This document shows, one piece after another, positions 51,649 to 63,200 of a stretch of DNA of 64,000 nucleotides. The notes beneath the pieces were generated by a model. It was not told the origin of the DNA, ran no database searches, and saw only the letters and a program-made list of their open reading frames with translations. This DNA is from an uncultured Bacteroidaceae bacterium (GTDB lineage Bacteria; Bacteroidota; Bacteroidia; Bacteroidales; Bacteroidaceae). Positions within the stretch are counted from its first letter, which is position 1. Each line of letters begins with the position of its first letter. The stretch covers positions 1 through 64,000 of the forward strand of contig CAJONZ010000105.1 of the NCBI GenBank assembly GCA_905236065.1, written 5' to 3'. The position numbers and the translations under genes were made by a program.

Positions 51649-52946
51649 CTCATCTCACCCTCTACGAACTCAACAATCTCGTGCGCTCCTCCATCGACCA
51701 CACTTTTAAGACCGCCTACTGGCTGTTGGCCGAACTCAGCGAAGTGTCAGAGCGTCACCGGCACTGCTATGTGGAGTTTGTCCAAAAGGATGAACATTCC
51801 GGCAATCTCTTGGCAAAGGCTCGCGGACAGATTTGGGCTAACCGCTGGGCTTTTATAGCTCCTTATTTCCTGCGTACTACCGGGCGCAACCTCTCCGTCG
51901 GAATGCAGGTGTTGGTACAGGTTCAGGTCACTTTCCACGAACTCTATGGCTATTCCTTGAATGTGCTCGATATAGACCCCGTTTACACTCTGGGCGACAT
52001 TGCCCGCCGTCGTCAAGAAATCCTCCGCACATTGCACGACGAGGGCATCGACACCATGAACAAGGACCTGCCGCTTCCTATGCTACTGCAACGCATCGCC
52101 ATCATTTCCTCGCCCACGGCGGCAGGCTATGAGGATTTTTGCATCCAACTGCATTCCAACCCCTTCTCCCTTGCTTTCCAGACGCAGCTCTTTCCCGCTG
52201 TCATGCAAGGGAACGAAGTGGAGCAAAGCGTGATTCATGCGCTCGATGCCATTGCGGAATGTCAGGAACTGTGGGATGCCGTGGTGATTATTCGTGGCGG
52301 TGGTGCCTCGTCCGACCTTTCCGGCTTCGACACTCTGGAACTGGCCGAAAACGTAGCCCAATTTCCCTTGCCCATCATTACTGGCATCGGACATGAGCGT
52401 GACGACACCGTCATCGACCTTGTGGCCCACACCCGTGTAAAGACACCGACCGCCGCCGCCACCTTCATTGTAAACCACCAGAAGCAGCAGGCTGACTGGG
52501 TGGAAACCCTGGCCGACCGGCTTTCCACCGCTGCTATTCAGACTGTTACTCAGAAAACGGATGAAATCCGTCTGCTGACGACAAGGCTGCCCGCCGCCGT
52601 CTTTATGCGGCAAGGCCGTGAGGCCGCAAGGCTCGACCGATTGGCTCATGTCTTGCAACACACCGCCCTGCAATATATTGCCGCACGTCGGGGACAGGTG
52701 GATTTGGAGTCTCATGCCCTTCGTTCAGCCCTTTCTGCTTTTTTGCAAACCCAACACACCCACCTGCAACTCGCCCAACACGCCCTTGAAGCTGCTGACC
52801 CCATCCGCATCCTTCGCCTCGGCTACAGCATCACCCGCCTTCATGGCAAAGCCCTCAAGGACACCCGCTCCCTCTCGTCCGGCGACATACTGGAAACCCA
52901 ACTCGCCGACGGTACCATCCTTTCAAAAGTGAAAAGTAAAAAGTAA
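51645..52946 (+). CDS. xseA: Exodeoxyribonuclease VII large subunit
   Basis: A 433-residue protein. An OB-fold nucleic-acid-binding domain (1-105) is followed by the nuclease domain with 'IAIISSPTAAGYEDF', 'VVIIRGGGASSDLSGFD', 'ITGIGHERDDTVIDLVAH' and 'TPTAAATFI'. A coiled coil follows, with 'GYSITRLHGKAL' near the end. With XseB it degrades single-stranded DNA. The C terminus (KVKSKK) is encoded by a GTGAAAAGTAAAAAG-type run. Confidence 0.94.
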   Translation: MTHLTLYELNNLVRSSIDHTFKTAYWLLAELSEVSERHRHCYVEFVQKDEHSGNLLAKARGQIWANRWAFIAPYFLRTTGRNLSVGMQVLVQVQVTFHELYGYSLNVLDIDPVYTLGDIARRRQEILRTLHDEGIDTMNKDLPLPMLLQRIAIISSPTAAGYEDFCIQLHSNPFSLAFQTQLFPAVMQGNEVEQSVIHALDAIAECQELWDAVVIIRGGGASSDLSGFDTLELAENVAQFPLPIITGIGHERDDTVIDLVAHTRVKTPTAAATFIVNHQKQQADWVETLADRLSTAAIQTVTQKTDEIRLLTTRLPAAVFMRQGREAARLDRLAHVLQHTALQYIAARRGQVDLESHALRSALSAFLQTQHTHLQLAQHALEAADPIRILRLGYSITRLHGKALKDTRSLSSGDILETQLADGTILSKVKSKK

Positions 52947-53022
52947 AACATAAAAAAACCCCTTTCTATCCACTTCTTCCACCGCTCTACATGGAGAGAG
53001 GAACAGAGAGATTTTATCAAGT

Positions 53023-53211
53023 ATGAAAACCTACGAACAGTCCATGAAACGCCTTCAAGAGATTGTTACTCAAATCGAGAATGGCGAAACAGACATCGAC
53101 TCATTGGCCGCCCGCCTCAAAGAAGCACGCCAACTCGTTGATTTCTGTCGAGAGAAACTCACCAAAGTGGAAACCGAGGTCAAAACCCTCCTTGAAGCCC
53201 CCAAACCGTAA
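53023..53211 (+). CDS. xseB: Exodeoxyribonuclease VII small subunit
   Basis: 62 residues, helical throughout, with the family pattern 'YEQSMKRLQEIVTQIENGETDIDSLAARLKEA...CREKLTKVETEV'. It partners XseA, encoded 76 bp upstream. Confidence 0.92.
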   Translation: MKTYEQSMKRLQEIVTQIENGETDIDSLAARLKEARQLVDFCREKLTKVETEVKTLLEAPKP

Positions 53212-53282
53212 CTTTGCCTCACTCCGACAACCTGTAAAAAAAGTTAATAGAGTGAAAAAAACTTAACAGTTTCAGGACTTTC

Positions 53283-53314
53283 TTGCTACTCTGCTATTTA
53301 TATTGTACCTTTGT
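53283..53314 (+). promoter_or_regulatory. Promoter of ndk
   Basis: TTG (53283-53285) and TACCTTTGT (53306-53314) are 20 bp apart, placing the ndk start at 53381 and ruling out the longer frame. Confidence 0.68.
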
Positions 53315-53339
53315 GCCGATTTTGCGGAAAAAGGTATGA

Positions 53340-53380
53340 CCGTAAAACCGCAAAGCCATAAAAACCGTACAACCGTAAAA
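53340..53380 (+). repeat. Octamer repeats directly before the ndk start codon
   Basis: Five degenerate units of CCGTAAAA (the third is 9 bases) run without gaps up to the ATG at 53381. Confidence 0.65.
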
Positions 53381-53842
53381 ATGGAGAAAACACTCGTAAT
53401 CTTAAAGCCAGGAGCCGTTCAGCGGGCACTGGTAGGCGAAGTAACAGCACGTTTTGAGCGCAAGGGACTGCGTCTTGCTGGTATGAAAATGATGCAACTC
53501 ACCGACGAATTGCTCAACGAACACTATGCTCACCTTGCAGGCAAACCCTTCTTCCAGCGCATTAAAAACTCTATGATGGCTTCACCAGTAGTTTGTTGCT
53601 GCTACGAGGGTGTTGATGCCGTGGAGACCGTCCGCAGTATGACTGGCTCGACCAACTCTCGCAAGGCTGCCCCAGGCACCATCCGTGGTGACTACGGTAT
53701 GTCCTTTCAAGAGAACATCATCCACACGTCCGATTCTCCCGAAAACGCCATCATTGAGCTGAATCGCTTCTTCCGCCCCGATGAGATTTTCGATTACGTT
53801 CCTGGCGTATTCCAATATCTCTACGCCAACGACGAGTACTAA
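53381..53842 (+). CDS. ndk: Nucleoside diphosphate kinase
   Basis: 153 residues. 'LVILKPGAVQRALVGEV' opens the fold, and the catalytic histidine lies in 'NIIHTSDSPENA' near residue 116. 'GSTNSRKAAPGTIRGDYG' carries the nucleotide-binding arginines. It balances nucleoside triphosphate pools. The length and all active-site residues are normal. Confidence 0.95.
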   Translation: MEKTLVILKPGAVQRALVGEVTARFERKGLRLAGMKMMQLTDELLNEHYAHLAGKPFFQRIKNSMMASPVVCCCYEGVDAVETVRSMTGSTNSRKAAPGTIRGDYGMSFQENIIHTSDSPENAIIELNRFFRPDEIFDYVPGVFQYLYANDEY

Positions 53843-53918
53843 TACCATTTTTCCATTTCCCAAGATGGGGGTGGAGCAGCTAATTTTAAAAATCCAATCT
53901 TCAATCTATAAACTACCC

Positions 53919-54932
53919 GTGAGACTAACTAAAATCCTTTCAATCGCCATCTTCTCGTCCATGAGTCTTGGTACACTGGCACAAGACCTCATCGCCAGCC
54001 AGGCTCCATCCGACCGGAAGATGCAAGATATCAACAAAGTAAAACTCAACCGCACTATCAATGTCGATCTCTCCGATCCGGCGAGCGACATTTATACGAA
54101 TTGGACCCGGAAAATCCGTACCGAGGAGGGCCACGTGCCTGCCAACTTCAAGGTGGATTTGCGGGGCTTTTTCATGCCCACCCCCAGCCGCATTGTCACT
54201 TCCAAGTTTGGTCGTCGTTGGGGTCGTCAGCACGAAGGTCTCGACATCAAGGTCTATACCGGCGACACCATCCGCGCTGCTTTCGACGGAAAAGTCCGCA
54301 TCGTTGACTTCAACCGTCGTGGCTACGGATACTACGTCGTGATTCGCCACCCCAACGGTTTGGAAACCCTCTACGGCCACCTCTCCAAACAGCTTGTACG
54401 GGAAGACCAGATTGTACGTGCCGGTGAAGTCATCGGACTCGGTGGTAGCACGGGACGTTCTTTCGGTTCACACCTCCATTTCGAGACCCGTCTGCTCGGA
54501 CAACCCATTGACCCCGCCCTCATGTTCGACTTTGCCAATCAGGACGTGACAGGTGACTTCTTCGCTGTGCGCAACCGTTCCCTGACCAAAGGCACACTGG
54601 CTGCTGCCAACGTCGAGGCTATGGAGGAACAGGCCAAGCAGCGTGAAGGTGTTCTGCTTGTATCTTCTGACCTGTCGGCAGTTGAGGCCGCTGAGAACGT
54701 ATCCGGTGAGGAAACAGCCAATGTGGATATATTGGCCGTTCAGCCTTCCAGCAAGAAAGCTTCCCGTTCTTCCCGTCGTTCACAGCGTTCTGCCACCTAC
54801 CGTGTGAAGAGCGGTGACAACCTCTCGGCCATTGCCAAGCGTCATGGCACCACCGTTGACCGTCTGTGTCGGCTCAACGGCATCAGTAAACGCACCATCC
54901 TCCGTCCCGGACAAGTCTTGAAATGCTCATAA
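53919..54932 (+). CDS. M23 murein peptidase with C-terminal LysM
   Basis: About 338 residues if the GTG at 53919 is the start; this gives a clean signal peptide (VRLTKILSIAIFSSMSLGTLAQ). An ATG at 53865 would add an odd 18-residue extension. The LytM/M23 domain carries 'GRQHEGLDIKVYTGDTI' (first zinc ligands) and 'SHLHFETRLLGQPIDP'. A LysM domain closes the protein ('YRVKSGDNLSAIAKRHGTTVDRLCRLNGIS'). It probably cuts peptide cross-links in murein, or activates another enzyme that does. Confidence 0.85.
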   Translation: MRLTKILSIAIFSSMSLGTLAQDLIASQAPSDRKMQDINKVKLNRTINVDLSDPASDIYTNWTRKIRTEEGHVPANFKVDLRGFFMPTPSRIVTSKFGRRWGRQHEGLDIKVYTGDTIRAAFDGKVRIVDFNRRGYGYYVVIRHPNGLETLYGHLSKQLVREDQIVRAGEVIGLGGSTGRSFGSHLHFETRLLGQPIDPALMFDFANQDVTGDFFAVRNRSLTKGTLAAANVEAMEEQAKQREGVLLVSSDLSAVEAAENVSGEETANVDILAVQPSSKKASRSSRRSQRSATYRVKSGDNLSAIAKRHGTTVDRLCRLNGISKRTILRPGQVLKCS

Positions 54933-54954
54933 GATAAACAAATCCATACATTTC

Positions 54955-54989
54955 AGGCATCCACCTCTCATCGGTGGATGCCTTTTTTT
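54955..54989 (+). terminator. Terminator after the murein peptidase
   Basis: An 11-bp perfect stem AGGCATCCACC / GGTGGATGCCT, a 7-base loop and seven T residues. A separate palindrome CTCCCCAcagTGGGGAG follows at 54994-55010. Confidence 0.92.
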
Positions 54990-55046
54990 CGCCCTCCCCA
55001 CAGTGGGGAGAATGGCTGGATGAAGAAATATAAGAGAGGGATGGTC

Positions 55047-57236
55047 TTAGTGTAGTTGTGACTCAATGAACTTTTGGGCTTCAATGGAAAGATGCTTCTT
55101 TGTATTGCCTTGATAGGGGAGTTTCAGGGGGTCAGAAAATTTGTTTGAGGTGTCAATGACTCCAATCACTTGTGTCCGTTTGTTGAATTTCAATTTGACT
55201 TGCTTTTGGGAAAATTTGTTAGTGAATTTGGACGAGGAAATATATTTCGGGGTGAAAAAACGGTTGAGGGGTAACGGAATATCAATGATGTCGTCGGCAT
55301 CCATTTTGCAAATGGCTTCCCGCAGTTGGAGGAAATCCTTCGTGAACAAACCTTCACCATTGTGGCAGCGATAGTAGCTTGAAAAGGTTTTGTAGATGTT
55401 CTTGCTTCCTTCCATGTACATTTTGACAAAGTCTTCCTGATGATTCATCTCGTTGAAGTAGGGAATGACCATCGTGCGGCGACGAGAGTGATTGAACTTT
55501 TTATTTTCATCCAGCACTTTTTGTGAGAATACGTTTTCGTCTGTGAGCAACCGCCGGTGCAAGAGGTCGAGCGCAAAGCTTTTCTTGTACATCAATAAAC
55601 CTTCTTTCGGGTTTTTGTAATAGGCTTTTTCAGCCGACATGATGGTTAAAAGTCCTGGATAGTCGTCTGGTTCCTTTTTCAATATTATTTTGATGTGGGG
55701 ATAAATGATGGTGGCGTTGCTGAGTTCTTTGGTATGTGGATGTTGTTGGATGAAATAGTAGAGGGCCTGTTTGATGTCTTTGCTTTCCACGCCTAATAGG
55801 TCGTTTGACACTTCTGCTTGGTATTCAGGTATCGATTCGAATCCGGGTGTCACGCTCCAATAGAACACGTCGCAGCTGTCGGCCTCGTAGTTGTTGTCGA
55901 TTTTTGATGGCGGGGCTTGCGTTTGCCTTTGTTCCTGAGTCTGGGTCTTGGTGGTCTGGTCTGGCTGGTTGCTGGTCTTTTGCCGATATTCCATCCTTTG
56001 TAGATGTCTCTTCAGGTTGCTGTGGCGATGGGTGTAGATGCTGACGGAGACAAGGATGATGATGGCTGAGGTAAGAATCCAGCGGAGGGCGGGCCACAGC
56101 CGGAACAGGAACCAAATGACGATGCCCGTGAAGAAGCCTCCAAAATGGCCGCTTGTGCTGATATCTTCGCCGAAACTCCTTACCAAGTTGATGCCGAGCA
56201 GGGGCAAGATGGCGTTCAACTCTCCTTTGAAGGGGTTTTCAGGCTCACTCTTCGGATCCATGGTATTTTGGTTTGCTTTTTGCTCCCTTGAATAGTCTCT
56301 CAATACGTCCAATGCCCAAAATGTCATCAGGCCGAACACGCCGCCGGAGGAACCGACATTGTTGTAGTTGCTGAAGTAAAGCACGAATACGCCTGACCCG
56401 AAGACGGATAGCAGGAAAACGACCAGGGGCAGGAAGTTCTTGTGTCTTAGATACAAGAATAGCATACAATAGTAGTATGCAAAGAGGTTCGACACCAGGT
56501 GAAAGAATCCGTTATGCAGAAAGGCATGGGTCATCAGTCGCCACCATTCCCCCCTGACGAGGACAAGCGAGTAGTGGAGCGAGCCGTATTCCACATAAGC
56601 AAGGGGTCTGTTTTCGGCTGAGAAGGTCACGAGGAACATGAAGAACATGGCCAGTGGCACAATGACGAAGATGAAGATGATAGACAGGAATTTGGTGGTG
56701 AGGAAGCCGCCGTTGGTCTGTTCCTTGCCAGCCGAGTCTTCATATTCCTTGACGACGTACCAGGACCGATAGACGAAGAAGAGCACCAGCCCCTCAATGA
56801 GTAGTACGATTTGCCAGATTTGTGCCACCGTCTTTCTGGCATCGTCATTGAAAAAGAAGGGGGAAAAGCGCATCTCTACATATTCTCCGACACTGTAGAA
56901 CAGGACGAAGGAGAGGCAGGGCAGGGCGTACCATATCAACTTCTCGATGCTGTCGTGAATGGCGCGGATGTAGTGGCGGCACAACCAGAGGTGAAGCCCC
57001 GTGAGGAGTGCCGGAATCAGGTAGGTTGTGAAGAAGTTTTCCGCTTCCTGTGATAAGGAAGCCGTCAGCCACACCCACCGGACAAATCCCCACAGGAGGG
57101 AGAGGGTGATGGATAGCCCGACGATGTGGAACATGGCGTAGTAGCGGTTCCGATAGTATTGCTGGTCGGGCAAAACAAGCGGCTGGATTTCGGTTTGGGG
57201 TGCTTTCTTCCCTTTTTTCTTCTTCGATTTTGACAT
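55047..57236 (-). CDS. Rhomboid intramembrane protease with large cytosolic tail
   Basis: A 729-residue protein. Four extra membrane segments (about 35-160) and another near 182-205 precede the rhomboid core. 'WWRLMTHAFLHNGFFHLVSNLFAY' (231-254) contains the oxyanion histidine and asparagine. GSSG with catalytic S297 (295-298) and SGHFGG with H364 complete the dyad, so it should be active. Residues 395-729 form a hydrophilic tail with no recognised family, beginning with a glutamine-rich stretch. It lies 33 bp after sprA on the same strand. Confidence 0.8.
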   Translation of the reverse strand: MSKSKKKKGKKAPQTEIQPLVLPDQQYYRNRYYAMFHIVGLSITLSLLWGFVRWVWLTASLSQEAENFFTTYLIPALLTGLHLWLCRHYIRAIHDSIEKLIWYALPCLSFVLFYSVGEYVEMRFSPFFFNDDARKTVAQIWQIVLLIEGLVLFFVYRSWYVVKEYEDSAGKEQTNGGFLTTKFLSIIFIFVIVPLAMFFMFLVTFSAENRPLAYVEYGSLHYSLVLVRGEWWRLMTHAFLHNGFFHLVSNLFAYYYCMLFLYLRHKNFLPLVVFLLSVFGSGVFVLYFSNYNNVGSSGGVFGLMTFWALDVLRDYSREQKANQNTMDPKSEPENPFKGELNAILPLLGINLVRSFGEDISTSGHFGGFFTGIVIWFLFRLWPALRWILTSAIIILVSVSIYTHRHSNLKRHLQRMEYRQKTSNQPDQTTKTQTQEQRQTQAPPSKIDNNYEADSCDVFYWSVTPGFESIPEYQAEVSNDLLGVESKDIKQALYYFIQQHPHTKELSNATIIYPHIKIILKKEPDDYPGLLTIMSAEKAYYKNPKEGLLMYKKSFALDLLHRRLLTDENVFSQKVLDENKKFNHSRRRTMVIPYFNEMNHQEDFVKMYMEGSKNIYKTFSSYYRCHNGEGLFTKDFLQLREAICKMDADDIIDIPLPLNRFFTPKYISSSKFTNKFSQKQVKLKFNKRTQVIGVIDTSNKFSDPLKLPYQGNTKKHLSIEAQKFIESQLH

Positions 57237-57269
57237 GGGGTGGGGTGTGGTGACAAAAGGTGTTATTTT

Positions 57270-60200
57270 CTACCTCGTCAGCGAGAAGCGGATGTTGATG
57301 CCGAAGTCGGCTGTGGTGGTGGGGTATGAGCTTTGGGAGACGAGGGGTTTGTTGCGTTGCCAGTCGAGGAAGGCGGACATGGTGAGCAGGCGACTGAAGG
57401 TGTAGTCAGCCTTGACGGCGAGTTTGTAGGCGACACTGCCGCCGGTGGCGGTAGAGATGGCCGTCTGGATGTTGCGGTTGATGGCGTTCTGCATTCGGTA
57501 ACTGAAATCGACGCGGAGGTTGAGGTCGTGGCTGACACCGCCCACTCGCTTGTTGGTGGTCGATGATTTTGCGTTCGAGGCGGTTTTGCTGTCCTGCTGT
57601 TTCTTGCCTTTGGCGTTCTTCTTGTTCTTGGCGTTGTCGGGGTCTTGGATGCGTTTGGCACCGAAGAGGCTGATGTCTTTGATTTTATAACCGATGCCGA
57701 AGACGAGGTCATTGGAGAAATTCTCGGTGAGGGCCACGCTGGTCATGGAGAGGTTCAGCGTGCGGGTCTTCTTGTATTCCAGTTTGGCGGTCATGCCGCT
57801 GTTGAAGGTCATATCGACACCGATCAGGGGCGAGAACGACTCGTTGATGCTGACGGTGGAGACGTTGTAGATGCTGCTGGGGATGGGGGCGTTGGTGGTG
57901 ACGTCGCGGACATAGCCGAGGTCTCCCATGTATTCCATCCAGCTGGTGAAGGAGTTGTAGGCTCCGACGGAATAGACACTCTTGTAGGCGTGGTTGATGT
58001 TGAAGCTCTTGAAGTGGTCGGCAAACCAGGACAGTTTGGTGAGTCCGCTGTAGCGCAGGCTCCAGTTGGGCAGCATGTGGAGGAGAGAGGGGAAGATGCT
58101 GAGGGCACTGCGATGGGGGTCGCCGCCACAGTAGGCTGCGAGGAAGGCGGGCACCATGACATCCGCAGAGTACTCGCCGACGGTACCGTTGGCCGGGTCA
58201 AAGGGCTTTCCGGCAAGGTCGCCTGCCGTTTGGGGATAGACGGTGCCGGCGTATTGTGATTCCACGCGGTTACGGAAGATGGGCAGGTAGCTGAGGAAGT
58301 CTTCGAAGGGCTTTGAGGAGTAGTTGTCGTCGATGCCACCGCACTTGCTGAAGGCTGTCTTGAGTGAAATGGTGGTCTGGTTGAAACTTCCGCTCAGTTG
58401 GGTTGGCATACCGGCATACATGAACTGGATGCTCTTGGAGCGATTTTCGGTGCGGCTGGCATTGAGGTCAATCTTCACGTCGCGGATGGGTTCAAGGGTC
58501 ACCTTCACCTGCAGGTCGGACATGTTGCTGGTGGTGGCCGGCGTGGTGATGGTGGAGTCGTTGGTCATCAGCCAACCACGGTCGGCTGCCTTTTGGATGT
58601 AGTCGTCGCCGACCATACCGAAGGCAAAGCCCAGTCCGGGCGAGAGGCCGAAGTCGGTCTTTTTCTGTCCGAAGGCATCGCCTATCTCGGTCTTGAAACC
58701 AGGCAGGGTCAGTGAATAGGTGTTGCGATAGGAGATGCTGGCGTTGCGCACCATCATCAGGCCGCGTGCCACAACTTGGGTGGCCTTGTACCATCCCTTC
58801 TCCTCAATGGACTGTTTGGCCACGATGTTCACTTTAATGGGGATGGTGTCAAGGTTCTGAATCTTGATGGTGTTGGGGTCGCTCTTCTTATACTTTAATA
58901 TATAGGTGAGGCCGTCGAGGGTGGTGGCACGGACGATGAGGCGGTTTGCGTTGAGCCCGTGTTTCACTTCTGTCTCGGTGGAGTCGTTCAGGGTGACTTC
59001 CTTGGTGAAGGCTTTCGGGTTTTTCTTGACTTTGCTGTCTGCCTTGTCCTTGTCGTTCTTGCCCTTGTCGGCAGTGTTCTTCGTATTCGTCTTTGTGTTG
59101 GTCTTGGTATTTCGGTTGTTGTTGTTTTTGTTGCTGCCAGAGAAACGCTTCTCCACGTCGGCCAGGAATTTCCATTTCTTGTAGAGGGTCTCGAAATTCA
59201 GTTTTCCGTTGAGGGAGACGGTGCGCTGTGTCGTGGCAACGTGTCCGAGTGACGTGCCGTTCTCCAGTTCGGTTCCACGTTTCCATCCATAGCTGGAGTT
59301 GTAGGAGCCATCGGCGGTCATCCAGTCAAAGATTGGAATCTTGTTGAGCGGTACGGAGTAAGAGGCATTGAAGGTGGAGCTGTAGGTCAGCGGGCGGCCA
59401 AAGGAGAGCAGGCTGCGCTTCACGGAGTCTTTCCATGCCGTGTAGTCGTCGGGGTAGAGGTTCTTGTTGACGACACGGTAGGGCTCTTCGATTTCGGCAT
59501 GGGTGGCAGATGTCCACGACATCTTCAGACTCTTGAAAATGTCCCAGCGGAGGCTGAGGCTACGGTTCCAGAGAATCTGGTCGCTCCAGGTGACGGGCAG
59601 TTTGCTGTCGGCGTCGAGGTCGCGTTCCTGGTATTCGTAGTATTGGCGGGACAGGTCGGTGTTGAACTGTACGCTTTGTGGCAGCCATTGCAGGTTCTGG
59701 GCTTTGAGGATGTCAAGCCACTTGGACTTTCCCTTCATGTTCTTGAACGGTTCCAGTGGCTTGTACTTCGGAGCGTATGAATAGCTCAGGCTGGCCTTCC
59801 AGGTTTCTTCGTTCTCATAGACGGTTGTCTCTCCAGTCTTGTATTTCTGACTGTGGGCATAGCTGATGGCAAAGTTGTTGGGATCCCACGGCATGGGCTT
59901 CCGGCTCTGGTAGCCGGACTTCCAGTTGGATAGGGAGAGGTTCTTATTCTTCGTCACCGTCTCGGTCAGGCTGCTCAACGAGTCACGCTCTTCCTTGGTG
60001 GCACATTCGTCCAGTGCATCCTTCAAGAGCATGTCTGTGTCGAAGGGGTTGTACTTTGGCGAAATCTTTTGCCAGCTATAGGAGTAGTAGAAAGGCAGTT
60101 GCATCTTCCACTTTTCAGGGAAGAGTTTGCCCAGTTCGAATTGGGTGGTGATGCTCCACTCATAGAGGTTGTCGTCGCGGCGTTCGTTCACTTTCTCCTC

Positions 60201-63200
60201 CAGACCGCCGAATCCGGCTTTCTCCACGTGCCCGGTCAGGTTCACCGAGCCTAGGTCGCTGATTTGCAGGTTCAGGTTTCCTTGTGCCGCCCAACCGCCT
60301 TCGTTCGAGAAGTCTTGCAGTCGGAGTTCGTTGACCCATACCTCAATGTTTTTGGTGGCACGGCTGTTGTTTCTCACGCCAATCATCATGGTCTTGACTT
60401 CGCCCAACGAAGGGTTACCCATGATGCTGATGCGGTTGTTCGGGCGCTCGGCGTCGTACTGGCGGAAGAGCGACGTGTAGCTGGCATTGCCTTTTGCCTT
60501 GGCCTTGTTGCGTTCGTGTTTCAGGTCGGTGAGAAGTTTCAGGTCGATGTCCAGCATGTTTTCCTGTGGCCAAACCGCCTCACAGCCAGTGGTGCTGTAG
60601 GTGTCGTAATGTCCACGTGGCGTTTTGTTCACGGGAATCTCATATTCGTAATAGTTGCTGCGGTAGTCGCTACCGATGCGGATGAAGACGCTCATCTCCT
60701 TGTCCGATACCATCTCTTCCTCACCCTCCAGTGCGTTGGCATGGACGAACATCTGGATGTGCTTGTAGCGGCGCAGGTCCATGTTCATGGTCTTATAGAC
60801 GGCTCGGGCATCGCCACTGGCCAGACCGCTGACCTTGATGGAAAGTGCCTGCTCGTTTTGCTGCGTCAGCTGTGGCTGTGCGGGGTCAACGACACGGGTG
60901 ATGCCTGGTGGGAGCACGTAGTTGACGGGCGATTTCGAGTTGTTCTCCTCGATGTTGACTGCCGCTACGTTCATCGTTCCCGTGTTGCTGGGCTTGTCGC
61001 CGGTGTAAAGCTCCTTTTTGTAGGGTCGCCATTCTCCGTGTACGAGGTCGAGGCTGGCAAAGCGCAACACGACGGGACGCTCGAAGTTGGTCATGTACAT
61101 TCGCATGAAGCGGATGCTGGAGAAGTCCTTGATGCTGCCAATGGTGGAGTCGGCCTCCTCCACGGGGATGCGGAACAGGTACCAGGTGCATCTTGAATCC
61201 TTGGTGCTGCCGTTGCGCAACGAGGCATTGTACTCACGCTTGTCAACGATGTACTTGGCACCGACGTGGAGGTCATTCGGGTTGATGCTGACATGGTAGC
61301 TGTAGTACTTTTCGTACTCATCCATCGTGTAGTCCATGTTCACATCCTCACAGTCGGGGGACGACTTGTAGGCCGTGGAGTAGTTTTCGCCCGACTCGCT
61401 GGTGTTGGGCGAGTTGCCTTCCACCATGTTGATGCGCTTGTAGCGGTCGAGGATGGAAACCTCGTTGGCATCAAAGTCGCTGCCTCGGAAATAGTGGTAG
61501 TTGTCGCCGGCTGGGTCGTTCCAGATGGCACTGTAGGCATCCTGCGAGATTCTTCCGTTCAGGTTTTGCAGGTATTCAGCGTATGCTCCGAAGGTTCGCT
61601 CGTCCGTGTCCGACAAACCGTCCAAACCGATGTCTTGCTTTTGGCGGGCTCCACTCTCGTTCGAGAACGAATAGACTACGCTCTTCTCGTTGGGCACCCT
61701 TCCCCAAATGGTTTCCATGTAGCTGTTGCTGCTGTTCACCGGGTTTCCGCTCTCGTAGGCTTTCTTTCCGTCCTTCAGCACATCCTCGCTCACCTCTCCT
61801 AAGTTGAAATACAAGTCTCCAGTGTAGGCTGCGATGTCGGCACTGTCACGGGTGTAGATGAAGGGGTCCATCATCCAGAATTCAATGTACTGGATGTTGC
61901 TTGTCTCAAAGTCGCTGGTGTCCAACTTTCGGGTCATACCTCCCCAGCGGTGTTTCGGGTTGTTCAGCCGTCCGTTGTAGTCGAGGTCGAGGTCCAGGTT
62001 GTAAGGGCCTCGCTCACTGGGATAATAGGCCATGTTCAGAATCTCCAGCGTGTTGCTCTCGCCGTAGTTTGTCTCGCGGTTCGGGTAGATTTCTTGCACA
62101 TAGACCTCACGTACATAGTGATTGGACAGCTGGTCAACGTCCCGCTTGATGTGTGACGGTGTCAGGGAACTGCTGCGGCGTGTGAACAGCGGGTCAATCT
62201 TGTACCAAGCCAGCAGGGCACGGTTCTTTCCATAGTCTATGTTGTTGCTCAGTCGGGATTCTGGAAATTCGTGCGGTGTGCTGCTTATCATCCATTCCGT
62301 CGGTTGCATCACGCTGATTTTACTCTCTGTCTGCTCAAAGTCGTCGATGTAGGAGGCGCTTCCCTGCGTGTTCTTTGCCTGTCCGGCAATCAGCTGGGCA
62401 AACTCTCCCGAGAAAGAGAGGTTCGATGGAGCACTGATGTCGATGAGCGGAATCTTGTCAATCATGTTCGTCAGCCATTGCGACTGCTGTTTCCAGTTCA
62501 CGTTCAGTCCCCAGATGGTGTTGTTTAGCGGCTCTTCACCCATGTTCACTTTCGATGTCAACGGCTGTTCCGTCAACCGCATCAGCGTACCGCCGATGGA
62601 AAGGTCTTTCGAGAAATCGTACTGCCAGTTCAGTCCCAGCATCGTCTTTCGCATCGTGGCATATTCTGCCTGACTTTCCAGGCTGACGTTCACGTTGGTG
62701 CCCGCATCGATGATGCTTTGGTTGATGATGTTCACACGTCCCGACGCATAATCGACGGTATAGTCGCTGCCTTCCGTCAGGGTCACGCCGCCCGCCGTCA
62801 CCGTCACCGAACCACGGGGAATGTTCGTGCTTCCAAGATTGATTTCCGAGCCGGACGATGCCTTGTACTCACCCGTCAGCAGGAACTTGTTCTTCTCGGC
62901 AATCAGCTTGGCTATGGTCTTCGTGCTGTCGTACAGTTCATCGTAGCAATACTTGTCGGCCACGTCCTTGCCGTACTTGGCTTCCAACTTCTTGCGCAGC
63001 CAGTAGCCGAAGGGCTCGGCCACGGGGAAAATCACACGTCCCGTGTTGGGTAGGATGGTATAGCCCTCCACGTAGTCGAACTTTCCGTTTGGATGGGTCT
63101 TGTTGTTGTTGTCCAGTCGGTCGAGATTCATCAGCCGGAGCAGCGTCGTGTCCTTGTAGGCCCCTTCTGGCAGGTAGGACATATAGACACCCGTCGTGTC

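Noticed and set aside
53781-53864. N-terminal extension of the murein peptidase beginning inside ndk
   Set aside because: It overlaps ndk in another frame and would bury the signal peptide; the GTG at 53919 gives a normal one.
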